Assembly: GCF_020687805.1 (NCBI RefSeq)
Contig: NZ_JAJEWQ010000001.1
Span: 715,232 to 779,231 of the forward strand
Length of the DNA: 64,000 nt
From: Planctobacterium marinum
GTDB lineage: Bacteria; Pseudomonadota; Gammaproteobacteria; Enterobacterales; Alteromonadaceae
Direction of reading: 5' to 3'
The notes under the pieces were generated by a model. The model searched no databases. It was not told where the DNA came from and saw only the letters and a list, made by a program, of their open reading frames with translations. Of this stretch, positions 30,202-39,262 are shown one piece after another (within the stretch, counting starts at the first letter, position 1; every line of letters starts with the position of its first letter). Position numbers and translations under genes: made by a program.

Positions 30202-31422
30202 ATGGATATTTTTGTAGCCCGCCAGGCGGTGCTTAACAACAAGCAAACAGTAGCTTACGAGTTATTGTTCCGGGAAGGTAGTGATAACGCCTACCCGGCC
30301 GGTGTTGAATCTAAAACGGCAACCTCTCGCCTGATATTAAATCATCACTTAAATAGTGGCTTTGCACACATTACTGGTGGTAGAAAAGCACTCATTAACT
30401 TTTGTAGTGAAGGGATCATCGAACAACTCCCCGCCTTAGTTGCCCCGGAAGAGTTGATCATTGAAATACTAGAGGATGCAGAGCCTAGTGATGAGTTGCT
30501 GGCGGCCTGCCAGATATTAGCCGAAAAAGGCTACCGGTTGGCGCTGGATGACTTTAGCTATAACCCTGCCTGGGATCGGTTTTTGCCGTATATCCGTCTT
30601 ATCAAATTTGATTTACAAACTCTGAACTATGAACAAATACAGGCTCAGTTAAGCATTCTGAAAAAACACAAAAAACTCAAATTCCTGGCTGAAAAAGTGG
30701 AGACACAACAGGAATTTGAGCAATGCAAAAGTTTGGGGTTTGAGTTTTTTCAAGGCTACTTTTTTTGCCAACCTGAAATGATGAGTGGTAAAGATGTCAG
30801 TGCCAACTACAACATTGTGGTGGCGATACTGTCAGAAGTGCTGCGACCACAATTTAGTTTTGACCGATTAACCGCTCATTTTGAGCTGGATGTTTCACTG
30901 ACTTACAAACTGCTGAAATTTATCAATTCCAGTCTGTTTCAGTTACAGGAGCAGGTGGGTTCTATCAAACAGGCGTTAATTTATCTTGGCGAAGAAGAAG
31001 CCCGCAAATTTATTGCTTTGATCGCCACCGCACACATTGCTCAGGAAAAACCTGCCGAACTGGTGAGGATGTCCGTTGTACGGGCGAGAATGTGCGAAAT
31101 TATCACCGGTCGCACCAAAGCGGGAGATACTGATTCAGGCTTTCTGCTGGGATTGTTTTCACTCATCGATGTTATCCTGAACAAATCCATGGAAGACATC
31201 GTCTTATCTCTGCCACTGATGGATGAAATAAAAGAAGCGCTACTGGGCTATAAAAATAGCCTGTTCCATATCATGCAGCTGATTAAGGCTTATGAAAGCG
31301 GCAGTTGGTATAACACTCAGCGCTTTGCCAACGTAGTACAAATAGAAGAAAAAGTCCTGCCTGGCATTTACCAGGAAGCGTTAGAATGGTCTGCAAGCTA
31401 CGAAACAGCTACCGTCTCCTGA
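30202..31422 (+). CDS. EAL and HDOD domain signalling protein (YuxH-like)
   Basis: A 406-residue regulator with an N-terminal EAL-type domain (about 1-195) and a C-terminal HDOD domain (about 200-390). The EAL start is the variant AYELLFREG; the inner motifs LALDDF, LIKFD, EKVET and GFEFFQGYFF are kept. This YuxH-type arrangement usually binds or senses cyclic-di-GMP rather than degrading it well. The HDOD part (SLTYKLLKFINSSLFQLQEQ, ALIYLGEEEARKFIALIATA) is typical. It stands alone, convergent with the DUF6064-like gene two bases beyond. Confidence 0.9.
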   Translation: MDIFVARQAVLNNKQTVAYELLFREGSDNAYPAGVESKTATSRLILNHHLNSGFAHITGGRKALINFCSEGIIEQLPALVAPEELIIEILEDAEPSDELLAACQILAEKGYRLALDDFSYNPAWDRFLPYIRLIKFDLQTLNYEQIQAQLSILKKHKKLKFLAEKVETQQEFEQCKSLGFEFFQGYFFCQPEMMSGKDVSANYNIVVAILSEVLRPQFSFDRLTAHFELDVSLTYKLLKFINSSLFQLQEQVGSIKQALIYLGEEEARKFIALIATAHIAQEKPAELVRMSVVRARMCEIITGRTKAGDTDSGFLLGLFSLIDVILNKSMEDIVLSLPLMDEIKEALLGYKNSLFHIMQLIKAYESGSWYNTQRFANVVQIEEKVLPGIYQEALEWSASYETATVS

Positions 31423-31424
31423 CC

Positions 31425-32105
31425 TCAATATTGAGGGTTATATGAGCGACGTAATGGCCAACAAAGTAACAGGAACATGCACAAGAACCCCCACCAGTAA
31501 TGCAGTTCAACGGCATACAGGGTGAGTAGTTCAATGATGATAATACAGCCAGGCATCAGATACACAACGCCTGGCGTTTTACCCTGTAACCGCCAGCTGA
31601 GTAACAACAGACTCAGACTGGCTATTGGGTGCAGCCCCGGCAACAACCACACAGCAGGAGTATTGCCCAAATACACGGCAACATTCACGGCCACAAGTGT
31701 CAAACCTGCAAGCCAGCATAGCTGAGTCCGTCTTCGATCTTTATGAACGTCAACAAACAAGGTCCAGCGGCGGTTTGAAGCAGTTGCAGCACGAAAGTCT
31801 GTTGCCAGATTAAGCCCCATTTGCAGCAGCAGGGCGGCGGCAAAATAGGATGCAAACAGATTAATCTGATGACAAAAAAGCCAGTAGTACAACAGGCAAG
31901 TAAGGTAACTGCCTTGATTGTACGCCAACGCGACCCATAAGGTTTTCTTCCCCAACCAATGATATACGCAGCAAAGAAGAAACAAGGTAATTAATACCAG
32001 GAACAACCACCACCAGTTTGCGGCGTACTCGGCATACAACAGCAACCAGGTTTGCTTAGAGAATAAAATAAAGTCCTGTACTGAATAAGTCCACCATACA
32101 TCCAT
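31425..32105 (-). CDS. DUF6064-like integral membrane protein
   Basis: A 226-residue protein with about seven membrane helices and many Trp residues at the ends (ANWWWLFLVLITLFLLCCVY, LHYWWGFLCMFLLLCWPLRR). The opening WWTYSVQDFILFSKQTWLLL matches what I know of DUF6064 proteins. Function unknown. It begins one base after the aldo/keto reductase ends, so the two are surely co-transcribed. Confidence 0.65.
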   Translation of the reverse strand: MDVWWTYSVQDFILFSKQTWLLLYAEYAANWWWLFLVLITLFLLCCVYHWLGKKTLWVALAYNQGSYLTCLLYYWLFCHQINLFASYFAAALLLQMGLNLATDFRAATASNRRWTLFVDVHKDRRRTQLCWLAGLTLVAVNVAVYLGNTPAVWLLPGLHPIASLSLLLLSWRLQGKTPGVVYLMPGCIIIIELLTLYAVELHYWWGFLCMFLLLCWPLRRSYNPQY

Positions 32106-32106
32106 A

Positions 32107-33039
32107 TTAGATAGCTCTGAAGGCGTCTTTGATGGCCCGCTGAGTTTTCAGATCAGGCAATTCGCCATACATTGCCTGCATGTTCTCCTGCATATGAGCC
32201 ACCTGACTGGTGGCAGGGATCGCTACCGTGACACCAGGTGTGGCCAGCACATATTTTAATAACAGTTGTGGCCAGGTAGAGCAGCCCAGCTCACCTGCCC
32301 AGCCGGGCACAGGTGCCTGTTTCGCATGAGTGGCTAACCGGCCTCCCTGAAATGGTCGATTGCAAATAACCGCTACCCCCTTTTCCCGGGCGAGAGGGAT
32401 GAGCGTCTGCAACACTTCGGTATCAATCAGGTTGTAGGTCAACTGAACAAAATCCACAGGATGACTCTTGAGTATCATTTCCACTTCTTTATGTCGCCGT
32501 CCATGAGACGTAGTGATGCCCAGGTATCGGATGATCCCCTGCTGCTTAAGTTCCTGAAGCCAGGGTAAGTGATGTTGCCAACCGACTAAATTATGAACCT
32601 GTAACAAATCAAAGCGGAATTGCTGCCAAAAGGCCAGTGAGTCACTCAATTGTTCCCGGGCTTCGTTTTGTGAACTGGTCCAGGTTTTAGTGGCCGCAAA
32701 CGGTTTGAACCCGGGGTTTTTAGCCAAGGTGTATCCCAGCACCTGTTCTGCTGAACCATACATAGGCGACGAGTCAATAAACGTTCCCCCGGCGCTAAAA
32801 AAAGCCCCTAACACCGCAGCACGGGCGTTGCGAAGTTGCGGATTATTTCCCACATTAAAGGTTATCCAGGTGCCCATTCCTAACATGGGCACACGTTCAC
32901 CGGAACTGGGAATTAATCCGGTATGGAGCTTTGGCTGACGCGCGGCGTTTACGGTTACGGGCGTCAATACGCTGGCAGCCCAAAGTGCTCCGCAACCCGA
33001 TAGAAACTGTCGCCGGTTAGTGTATTTCCAGTTTTCCAT
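32107..33039 (-). CDS. Aldo/keto reductase with Tat signal
   Basis: A 310-residue NADPH-type aldo/keto reductase. The N-terminus NRRQFLSGCGALWAASVLTP is a twin-arginine signal, so the folded enzyme is exported. The barrel has MLGMGTWITF, FIDSSPMYGSAEQVLGYTL (catalytic Asp and Tyr), a Lys in AATKTWTS, and LLQVHNL. The C-terminus (AIPATSQVAHMQENMQAMYG) is that of the family. The substrate is unknown. It is paired with the downstream membrane protein, which may act with it at the membrane (inference). Confidence 0.88.
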   Translation of the reverse strand: MENWKYTNRRQFLSGCGALWAASVLTPVTVNAARQPKLHTGLIPSSGERVPMLGMGTWITFNVGNNPQLRNARAAVLGAFFSAGGTFIDSSPMYGSAEQVLGYTLAKNPGFKPFAATKTWTSSQNEAREQLSDSLAFWQQFRFDLLQVHNLVGWQHHLPWLQELKQQGIIRYLGITTSHGRRHKEVEMILKSHPVDFVQLTYNLIDTEVLQTLIPLAREKGVAVICNRPFQGGRLATHAKQAPVPGWAGELGCSTWPQLLLKYVLATPGVTVAIPATSQVAHMQENMQAMYGELPDLKTQRAIKDAFRAI

Positions 33040-33123
33040 TGCTGCTTCCAGCTAAGTTTTTATACCAATCGCAACAGTCCAATTACAGCTGTCCGAGGGG
33101 AGCGTATTGCATCAGCTAATCCG

Positions 33124-33354
33124 TTAATGCAACATTGCATTGAGCTGATCAATAACTTCGCACCATTGTGCATCTTCTTCTAGTTCAGCTTTAATAAACG
33201 CCCGTTGAGAATCCGTCCAGAAGTCGGCATGTTCTATATGGACATCATCAGGCAAGCCTTTATTTTGATAAATAAAGTAGTCCATGCCTTCATCGCTGGC
33301 ATCCAAACCCAGCTGACAAAACAAGTCTTTTAACGTAGGTGTCGTACCGATCAT
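33124..33354 (-). CDS. DUF2789 family protein
   Basis: A 76-residue protein matching DUF2789. It begins MIGTTPTLKDLFCQLGLDAS, and the middle reads FIYQNKGLPDDVHIEHADFW followed by TDSQRAFIKAELEEDAQWCE. Function unknown. ATG 33354 is chosen over 33387 because a perfect GGAGG lies eight bases upstream. Confidence 0.85.
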   Translation of the reverse strand: MIGTTPTLKDLFCQLGLDASDEGMDYFIYQNKGLPDDVHIEHADFWTDSQRAFIKAELEEDAQWCEVIDQLNAMLH

Positions 33355-33646
33355 AATCTCAACCTCCGATTTCAAACAAATTGACACTGTTCAGCGTTGC
33401 CACTAAACCCTGTGTAAGCAGAGCGCGCTATTTATTACTGTACATTTTTTAAACTCAGAAAAAAACGCCCTGACTTTGATTTTGACACTACACAAATTAA
33501 CGGAGCCTTAAAAATATCCAATCGTCACTGTGCAGTTTATAAACGGAATATGCCCATTAATAAAATTAAGGTATAAGTATAGTGTAGTATTGGAAAAAAA
33601 TTTTGCGACGCAGCGCAAACAGACAAAATTAAATCAGGAACCGTCC

Positions 33647-34501
33647 ATGCCCTTTTCTACTGTAACAAAAGCCGTTGCTGCATTAACATTTACCTGCCTT
33701 TCCTGTTTCAGCGTAGCTCAGGAATTCATAAAAATACCCGATGACCGATTGTTAATTCTGAAAACCGATGTTGGTGATGTGTACATCGAGTTAGCGCCTC
33801 ATATTGCACCTCAACACGTGTCCCGCTTCCTGGCACTGCACAACCTGCAAGCATACGACAATACTGCGTTTTACCGTGTCATTGATGGTTTTGTCGCCCA
33901 GGCAGGGCCTGGAGGTAAAGGTAAACAGCCCTATCCACCTTTAAAAATGGAAGCGATTCACCCTACCAAAGAGCTGGAATTTAGCCTGGTTCAGGAAAGG
34001 GATTTATTTGCGGCCTATACCGCATTCAGCCGGGGTTTTGCGATTGCGCTGAACGCCAAAAAAACGGAATACTGGTTAACTCACTGTCCAGGTGTTGTCG
34101 CAATGGCTCGTGACAATGACCCTGACTCAGCCGTCAGTGACTTTTACATTACTATTGGTCAGGCTCCGCGATACCTGGACAAAATAATGACAATCTTTGG
34201 CCGGGTTGTATATGGCATGGAAGTAGTGCAGCGCATCCAACGCGGTGTAGTCGGCGATGATGGCTTAATGGCAAACAGTCACAAGCCCACTCAAATCCAG
34301 TCCACGATTCTGGTAAGTGAGTTACCTGTTGAAAAACGACCGGTAATCCGGGTGGAAAATACCCACGGTAACTTATTTGATGTCAAACTGGCAGAGCGCA
34401 GACACCGCAGCCATCCTTTCTTTTTCGAAAAGCCACCAGCGGTGCTGGATGTTTGTCAAGTACCTCTCGCCACACAGTTTGAGGCCCCGGCTCAACCTTA
34501 G
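33647..34501 (+). CDS. Exported peptidyl-prolyl isomerase, cyclophilin type
   Basis: A 284-residue protein with a signal peptide (AVAALTFTCLSCFSVAQE, cleavage near residue 25) and a cyclophilin domain. Matching segments are LILKTDVGDVYIELAPHIAP, NTAFYRVIDGFVAQAG, GVVAMARDNDPDSAVSDFYI, and MTIFGRVVYGMEVV. A roughly 45-residue insertion (KMEAIHPTKELEFSLVQERD onward) between the first catalytic strand and the substrate-binding part is unusual for bacterial PpiA. It probably folds periplasmic proteins. ATG 33647 follows AGGA. The stop overlaps the end of the convergent HMG-CoA reductase gene by four bases. Confidence 0.9.
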   Translation: MPFSTVTKAVAALTFTCLSCFSVAQEFIKIPDDRLLILKTDVGDVYIELAPHIAPQHVSRFLALHNLQAYDNTAFYRVIDGFVAQAGPGGKGKQPYPPLKMEAIHPTKELEFSLVQERDLFAAYTAFSRGFAIALNAKKTEYWLTHCPGVVAMARDNDPDSAVSDFYITIGQAPRYLDKIMTIFGRVVYGMEVVQRIQRGVVGDDGLMANSHKPTQIQSTILVSELPVEKRPVIRVENTHGNLFDVKLAERRHRSHPFFFEKPPAVLDVCQVPLATQFEAPAQP

Positions 34502-35673
34502 TCGCGATTTCGCCCGTATTTGTCATGGCTGGTAACCCAGTCACCGGCGATCACAGCGCATCCCAGTGAAATATCACCAGCCAGCACTGTCGCAGCAACT
34601 ATCTCAGCAAACTTATTCGCCTTGCCTTTGCCGTAACAACCCAACAGATTGAGACATTCCTTTTGGGTTGGCAACCCAGTCCCGCCGCCATAGGTAGCAC
34701 AAATCAAAGAAGGTAAAGTAACTGCAAGGTATAAATCCCCATTGTCCAATAACTCATGAGACAAAATGCCGGCATGAGACTCAACCACATTGGCTTCATC
34801 CTGCCCCGTGGCGATAAACAGAGACGCGATACCATTGGCTGAGTGTGGACCATTGTAGGCCGCACCGGCCATCATGGCTCCGGTATTCGCCATGACACAA
34901 GCACGAGCCATAGCCACAGTATCGGTGTGCATATAACGCATCAGGATGTCACGATTAATAATCACTTCAGCGATAACTCGCTTACCCCGCGAGCCCAACA
35001 TATTCAGATGGGAGTGTTTCTTGTCAGTATCCATATTTCCGGACAGCAAATAGCGTGTCGGCGTTTGGTAATTAGCAATTATCCACTCACAGGCGGCCAG
35101 TGTCGCCTTTCCAACCATGTTCTGACCCGCTGCATCGCCCGTCGTATAGTTAAAACGCAAATAGCGCATTTTTGCCACTGACCACTGCTGAATATTCACC
35201 AGTTTTCCAATACTGGTGGTGGATTCCGCCACTTCTTTGATGTTGTCAAAGTTTTGTTTGACCCAGTCTCCAAATGCCCGTGCTTCCTGAGCATCATTAA
35301 AAATGAATGCCGGTGCGCGCTGCATATACTGCTCTACAACAGTCGTTTTACAGCCACCTGACTCGCTGATAACCCGCATACCACGGCTATAACTGGCTAC
35401 CAGCGTGCCTTCGGTTGTAGCCAGAGGCACGTAAAAATCGCCCTGTGCGTGTTCTCCATTGATGGTAATTGGGCCCGCGACACCAACCGGCATTTGTACG
35501 ACACCGATAAAGTTCTCAATATTTCCGGGCAGACAGCCAGGGTCGATACTAAACTGGCCTGTGTGTTCCAGTGCTTCACCAGTTTTTGCGGTTAAAAAGT
35601 CGCGTCTGGTTTTCGCCATTTCGTGTGTGTAATTGGTTTTCCCATTTCTGGGAATGCGATCTGCTATTTTCAT
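34498..35673 (-). CDS. Hydroxymethylglutaryl-CoA reductase, class I
   Basis: Reduces HMG-CoA to mevalonate, using NADPH in class I enzymes. Conserved segments are ENFIGVVQMPVGVAGP, TTEGTLVASYSRGMRVI (catalytic Glu), GDAAGQNMVG, SGNMDTDKKHSHLNMLGSRG (catalytic Lys), GQDEANVVESHAG and ATYGGGTGLPTQKECL. The 391-residue catalytic core lacks the eukaryotic membrane anchor. Most gammaproteobacteria use the MEP route; some marine ones such as Vibrio carry an archaeal-type class I enzyme thought to be acquired by transfer. No other mevalonate gene is visible. ATG 35673 (MKIADRIPRN) is the likely start. Confidence 0.95.
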   Translation of the reverse strand: MKIADRIPRNGKTNYTHEMAKTRRDFLTAKTGEALEHTGQFSIDPGCLPGNIENFIGVVQMPVGVAGPITINGEHAQGDFYVPLATTEGTLVASYSRGMRVISESGGCKTTVVEQYMQRAPAFIFNDAQEARAFGDWVKQNFDNIKEVAESTTSIGKLVNIQQWSVAKMRYLRFNYTTGDAAGQNMVGKATLAACEWIIANYQTPTRYLLSGNMDTDKKHSHLNMLGSRGKRVIAEVIINRDILMRYMHTDTVAMARACVMANTGAMMAGAAYNGPHSANGIASLFIATGQDEANVVESHAGILSHELLDNGDLYLAVTLPSLICATYGGGTGLPTQKECLNLLGCYGKGKANKFAEIVAATVLAGDISLGCAVIAGDWVTSHDKYGRNRD

Positions 35674-36017
35674 AATGATGTGTCCCGGCAACTTTTTTGT
35701 GTGTGCTTATTCAATGTATAACATTCGCCATTGCAACAGGATGACATTTTAACCGAATAACCGCTGATCAGAGCTGTAGAAGTCGGATCACCTCCACTAT
35801 TAGCCGCCAAATGTAACAAAATTGTTAATTCAAAATAATATAACCAGAACCGGTCAGTTTAATTACCCTTATATTGATTTCCCATAAGAGCAGTAAATCC
35901 CTTGCGAGATTAATTTTTAATCACTATAACCTGCACTGGTCGGAAGTCATACCAGACCATAAACCAATAATTCGGGTTTGGGCTTCAGATCTTTTTATAA
36001 AAAATCAGGAACAAAAA
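35674..36017. other. Promoter region between divergent HMG-CoA reductase and lipase genes
   Basis: A 344-base AT-rich gap. The plus-strand frame is open through 35874-36017, but nothing there resembles a protein, and the lipase signal peptide begins at 36018. No repeat, RNA or confident promoter boxes could be assigned. Confidence 0.4.
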
Positions 36018-36875
36018 ATGAGAAAAATAACATTTACTATATTGACCCTACTCCTCTACCTCTCGTCCCCGGTTTCCGCAAATACTGGCCTGGCCTTAGT
36101 GCATGGAACAGGGAACCCATCGGATGCCTACAACGATTACTGGACCGGCGATTTCGTGAACTCAGTACGTCAGGGGTTGCCCAACCCATCACTGGTATTG
36201 GTAATTAACTGTAATTTCGATAAATACATGTGGGATAACGCCGCGGCCGGCTGCCTGGCAGGAGCCCTTAGCCAGTTTATCAGTCAAAACCAGATAACCA
36301 ATCTGAAGGTAGTGACTCATTCCAATGGCGGCAATGTGATGCGCTGGATATTGAGTAATCCTACCTGGGACAGCCGCTATCCGAATATCATAAACAAGAC
36401 CAGCCGGGTCATTGCACTTGCTCCTTCCAGTGGCGGTACTCCGTTAGCTGACGCGGTAATGAACGGCAATGTTTTTGAATCTACCCTGGGATGGTTATTA
36501 GGCTATAAATCTGACGCCGTAAGACAGCAGCAGGAAAGTTGGATGGTCTATTACAACAGCAACTATTTGTCCGGTACTTCGGGTCGTCCGGCTTTACCAA
36601 CGATTTTTGAAGCAGTAGTGGGCAGTGATGTTGATTCTGCGATATGGGACGGTGACAGCTATTGCGCAGGTTATCAGAATCAGGTTGCTCTTGAAGTAAC
36701 ACAAAACTGGTTAGACTCCTGCTCAGATGGTTTCCTGAATTGTTCTTCACAACAGGCGGCCGGAACCACCTGGTTTAAAGACAAGCAAAAAACCAAAGGC
36801 AGTGAACCTCTGAGTCACCAGCAAAGTCGCCGTGACTGTTTTAACCTGGACAAATTAGTTCGTGACCGTATCTAG
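36018..36875 (+). CDS. Secreted alpha/beta-hydrolase, lipase/esterase-like
   Basis: A 285-residue exported hydrolase. The signal peptide (ITFTILTLLLYLSSPVSA) is cleaved near residue 22. The oxyanion segment is LALVHGTGNPSDAYNDYW, and the nucleophile elbow is VVTHSNGGNVMRW, in which Thr replaces the first Gly of the usual GxSxG. A late His (LSHQQSRRDCF) may complete the triad. Several Cys in the C-terminal half suggest disulfides outside the cell. ATG 36018 follows CAGGAACAAAAA. It is nine bases ahead of the DUF4785 gene, as in an operon. Confidence 0.8.
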   Translation: MRKITFTILTLLLYLSSPVSANTGLALVHGTGNPSDAYNDYWTGDFVNSVRQGLPNPSLVLVINCNFDKYMWDNAAAGCLAGALSQFISQNQITNLKVVTHSNGGNVMRWILSNPTWDSRYPNIINKTSRVIALAPSSGGTPLADAVMNGNVFESTLGWLLGYKSDAVRQQQESWMVYYNSNYLSGTSGRPALPTIFEAVVGSDVDSAIWDGDSYCAGYQNQVALEVTQNWLDSCSDGFLNCSSQQAAGTTWFKDKQKTKGSEPLSHQQSRRDCFNLDKLVRDRI

Positions 36876-36884
36876 GAGCCAAAG

Positions 36885-38042
36885 ATGAAACCTATAAAAA
36901 ACATTAAAAACAAAACCCTCCTGGTACTGGCACTGGCGCTTAGCAGTCAGGCGATAGCTGCGACACAGCAGTCTTATCAGAGCAGTGAGCCTGCTGCAGT
37001 ATCTCTCCCGATGCAGGACGATGTTGAGCAACAGCGGGTTACCTACATTTGGCCCACCGTTGATTCGACCAGCAGTCATATTTCACAAAGTCAGCAGGTA
37101 CAAAGCGACGAATACTGGCAGACAGTGACTGGTGCTGAGCTAAACAAAGGTTTTCCTTTGTATGTAGGGTCTGACGCTTTAGTCAGACTGGCTCCCATGG
37201 CCAGTTATCAGTCCGGTGCTCGTCAGATATCTCCGGCTGTAAATATGGATTCAATCAGTCTGTCTGCTTCCGCCGGTTCTCAACCCACGGTGAGTCTGTT
37301 GGCTGACCAAGAAGCCATGCAAACAGCCGGATTTGATGATGGCAGTGTCGCCGTAAAAGTAGCTAATCACTCTGATAAGCCATTAACTATGCGCAGTGAA
37401 TCACAACTACCTGGTGATGCTGAATACCTGTTGCATGTGAAGGAAAAAGGCAGCACCGGTTTACTCCAGTTTGCGGTGCCCTCTCAGCTGGACAGCCAGC
37501 AGCAGGCAATTACTATCAATGCTAATCTGGGCGCTAAGGCTATCATTCCAATGACGACCCAGGTCAGCATCATCACACCTACAGGCGAGCACATTGCAGC
37601 ACAACTGCAGCACAACAAAGTAACTTTTGATCAACAGTTGTCTGAATACGGCGCCCGTCATGGTCTCTATCAGGTGCAAATCCATACGCTTGGAAACGTG
37701 AATGGTAAGCTGATCAAGCGTTCAGCAAAACTTCCCTTTGCCCTTACCGCTAAAACTGCCGCCATTGAAAAGGTTACGGTTAGCGATAAGCTCTGGGTAT
37801 CTCTGGATGTGTTGGAGCCAGGTCGTTACAACCTGACTGCGACCTTGCAAGGTATCGATAAAAACGGCAAAGCCCACTCATTGCAAACTGCCGACGTGGC
37901 AGAGTATTTTGAGCAGAGCCGGGCCATGGCATTGCCATTTGAGCTTCAGAACTTTTCCCAGTATGACCGCTTTGAGCTGGTGAATGTAAAACTCACCGAT
38001 CAAAGCCGACTAATGACTTTGCAGGTATTACCGCAACTATAA
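36885..38042 (+). CDS. Exported DUF4785 protein
   Basis: A 385-residue secreted protein with a signal peptide (TLLVLALALSSQAIAA). It appears all-beta, with two or three immunoglobulin-like modules in the C-terminal half (for example KVTVSDKLWVSLDVLEPGRY and FELQNFSQYDRFELVNVKLT). The overall style matches DUF4785, a family of marine gammaproteobacteria of unknown function. Immediate coupling to the lipase gene suggests a role in the export, folding or substrate binding of that enzyme; this is inference. A good terminator follows. Confidence 0.75.
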   Translation: MKPIKNIKNKTLLVLALALSSQAIAATQQSYQSSEPAAVSLPMQDDVEQQRVTYIWPTVDSTSSHISQSQQVQSDEYWQTVTGAELNKGFPLYVGSDALVRLAPMASYQSGARQISPAVNMDSISLSASAGSQPTVSLLADQEAMQTAGFDDGSVAVKVANHSDKPLTMRSESQLPGDAEYLLHVKEKGSTGLLQFAVPSQLDSQQQAITINANLGAKAIIPMTTQVSIITPTGEHIAAQLQHNKVTFDQQLSEYGARHGLYQVQIHTLGNVNGKLIKRSAKLPFALTAKTAAIEKVTVSDKLWVSLDVLEPGRYNLTATLQGIDKNGKAHSLQTADVAEYFEQSRAMALPFELQNFSQYDRFELVNVKLTDQSRLMTLQVLPQL

Positions 38043-38063
38043 TAGTCAATACTGATTAAAAAG

Positions 38064-38095
38064 GCCGGGCTCATTTCAGAGTCCGGCATTTTTTT
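38064..38095 (+). terminator. Rho-independent terminator after the lipase/DUF4785 pair
   Basis: The 9-bp arms GCCGGGCTC and GAGTCCGGC (one G-T pair) with an ATTTCA loop, followed by a run of eight T with one A before it. Confidence 0.88.
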
Positions 38096-38136
38096 GCACC
38101 GTAAATCAGTAGCAACTTAAATCAGCGACTAGTTGT

Positions 38137-38817
38137 TTAAGCCTCTTTTTGAATAATCAGGTGCTGAATCTTTTGCTCACCTATGTAACAAATTACTTTG
38201 GGTATCAATCCATACATAAAGGTCAATATAGAGATACCTATAGCTGGACCGAGCATCTGGTGCTCTATGATTTCATTCACATCTATAGCAATCGCTACGC
38301 CGCCTATAACCAGCCCCATAAATCCCAGCCACAAACTGCTGTTGCCAAGTATTGTGTAAACGTGTTTGGCGGCTTTTAATTCTGTAATATCCATTATCAG
38401 TTCATTATCAAACAATAGCCGCAATGCCGTTTTGCAGGTTTGCGCAGAGCAGATGCCAATGGTTAAAAAGATGGCAGGCGGGTAAACCACCAGAATAGAC
38501 GGTACATTTATAAATATGCCTACTTCACCACTAAACATGATTGCCATGAGTAAAGTAGCCAGAAAGGTCAACAAGCCTAAAATAAACATCAGCAATCCCC
38601 TTTTGTTTTGCCATAAATAACGTACGGCCGTTCTGACAGCCTGACGCTGATACCATGCCAAAGCGGTTAAATAATCTTGAGATTGCAGTTTCTGCGAGTA
38701 TTCTTCTGCCAGGTCTCCGACCACAGGCTCTTTTAATTCCGTCGGCAAACACCAGGTTAAAAAGCGCTCTGTAATCTGTGGCGGTTGAGATACCATTGGT
38801 TGATTTTTAAACCTCAT
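38137..38817 (-). CDS. Membrane protein with permease prefix domain 2
   Basis: A 226-residue protein. The N-terminal segment ITERFLTWCLPTELKEPVVG and DLAEEYSQK is the short prefix domain seen ahead of MacB/FtsX-type permeases ('P.e..e.ilGDLaEEY'). Four to five membrane helices follow. No permease domain is attached. Its ATG (38817-38815) overlaps the stop of the PadR gene as ATGA, a sign of translational coupling. By analogy with other PadR-membrane protein pairs, it is probably the target or effector of that regulator. Confidence 0.7.
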   Translation of the reverse strand: MRFKNQPMVSQPPQITERFLTWCLPTELKEPVVGDLAEEYSQKLQSQDYLTALAWYQRQAVRTAVRYLWQNKRGLLMFILGLLTFLATLLMAIMFSGEVGIFINVPSILVVYPPAIFLTIGICSAQTCKTALRLLFDNELIMDITELKAAKHVYTILGNSSLWLGFMGLVIGGVAIAIDVNEIIEHQMLGPAIGISILTFMYGLIPKVICYIGEQKIQHLIIQKEA

Positions 38818-39152
38818 AATTGCACTCCGCGGCCACGCAAAGTCAGGCCCTGCCACATTTGAGTCAACGCATCTTTACTGCGTTTCAGCGCCTGTTGTCC
38901 TTTGGCTGTAACTTTAAAATACTTTTTCGCCCGACCGCCCCGCTCTTTAGTAGGCTCTCCCATACTGGATGTCACCATACCTTTGACTTCTAAACGTTCC
39001 AGGGTTGCATACAGCGCTCCAACGGTTACATCTCGATTAAGCTGCTCTGCCAGTAACTCTCGCACGGTTTTGCCATAGGCATCGGAGCCAAGGCGCATCA
39101 CTGCCAGTAAGATTACCTGCTCAAACTCACCTAAGTATTTTTGCTCACTCAT
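38814..39152 (-). CDS. PadR family transcriptional regulator
   Basis: A 112-residue winged-helix regulator of the PadR family. It opens YLGEFEQVILLAVMRLGSDA, and the recognition helix is in VTVGALYATLERLEVKGMVT. The wing reads GGRAKKYFKVTAKGQQALKR. PadR proteins mostly repress small operons including their own. ATG 39152 (MSEQKYLGEFE) is the family start, although the frame is open to 39209. It is translationally coupled to the membrane protein downstream. Confidence 0.9.
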   Translation of the reverse strand: MSEQKYLGEFEQVILLAVMRLGSDAYGKTVRELLAEQLNRDVTVGALYATLERLEVKGMVTSSMGEPTKERGGRAKKYFKVTAKGQQALKRSKDALTQMWQGLTLRGRGVQL

Positions 39153-39173
39153 AATGAAAATATCTGCACCATT

Positions 39174-39232
39174 TACTCTATAATGTAGAGGATATTTGTA
39201 AGAGTGCAATATTTATTTTATTTTGTAGAGTA
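39174..39232 (-). promoter_or_regulatory. Promoter and likely operator of the PadR operon
   Basis: On the minus strand, TTGCAC (39209-39204) and CATTAT (39185-39180) form a sigma-70-like pair with 18-base spacing. The -10 lies inside the inverted repeat CTCTACATTATAGAG (39176-39190). The same TACTCTACA element recurs at 39232-39224, 40 bases away, and a reversed copy (TAGAGTAAA) is at 39180-39172. The repeats around the -10 suggest autorepression by PadR; the binding itself is inferred. Confidence 0.55.
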
Positions 39233-39262
39233 AATTAAATGACGGTCTGCTCAGTATTCCGC

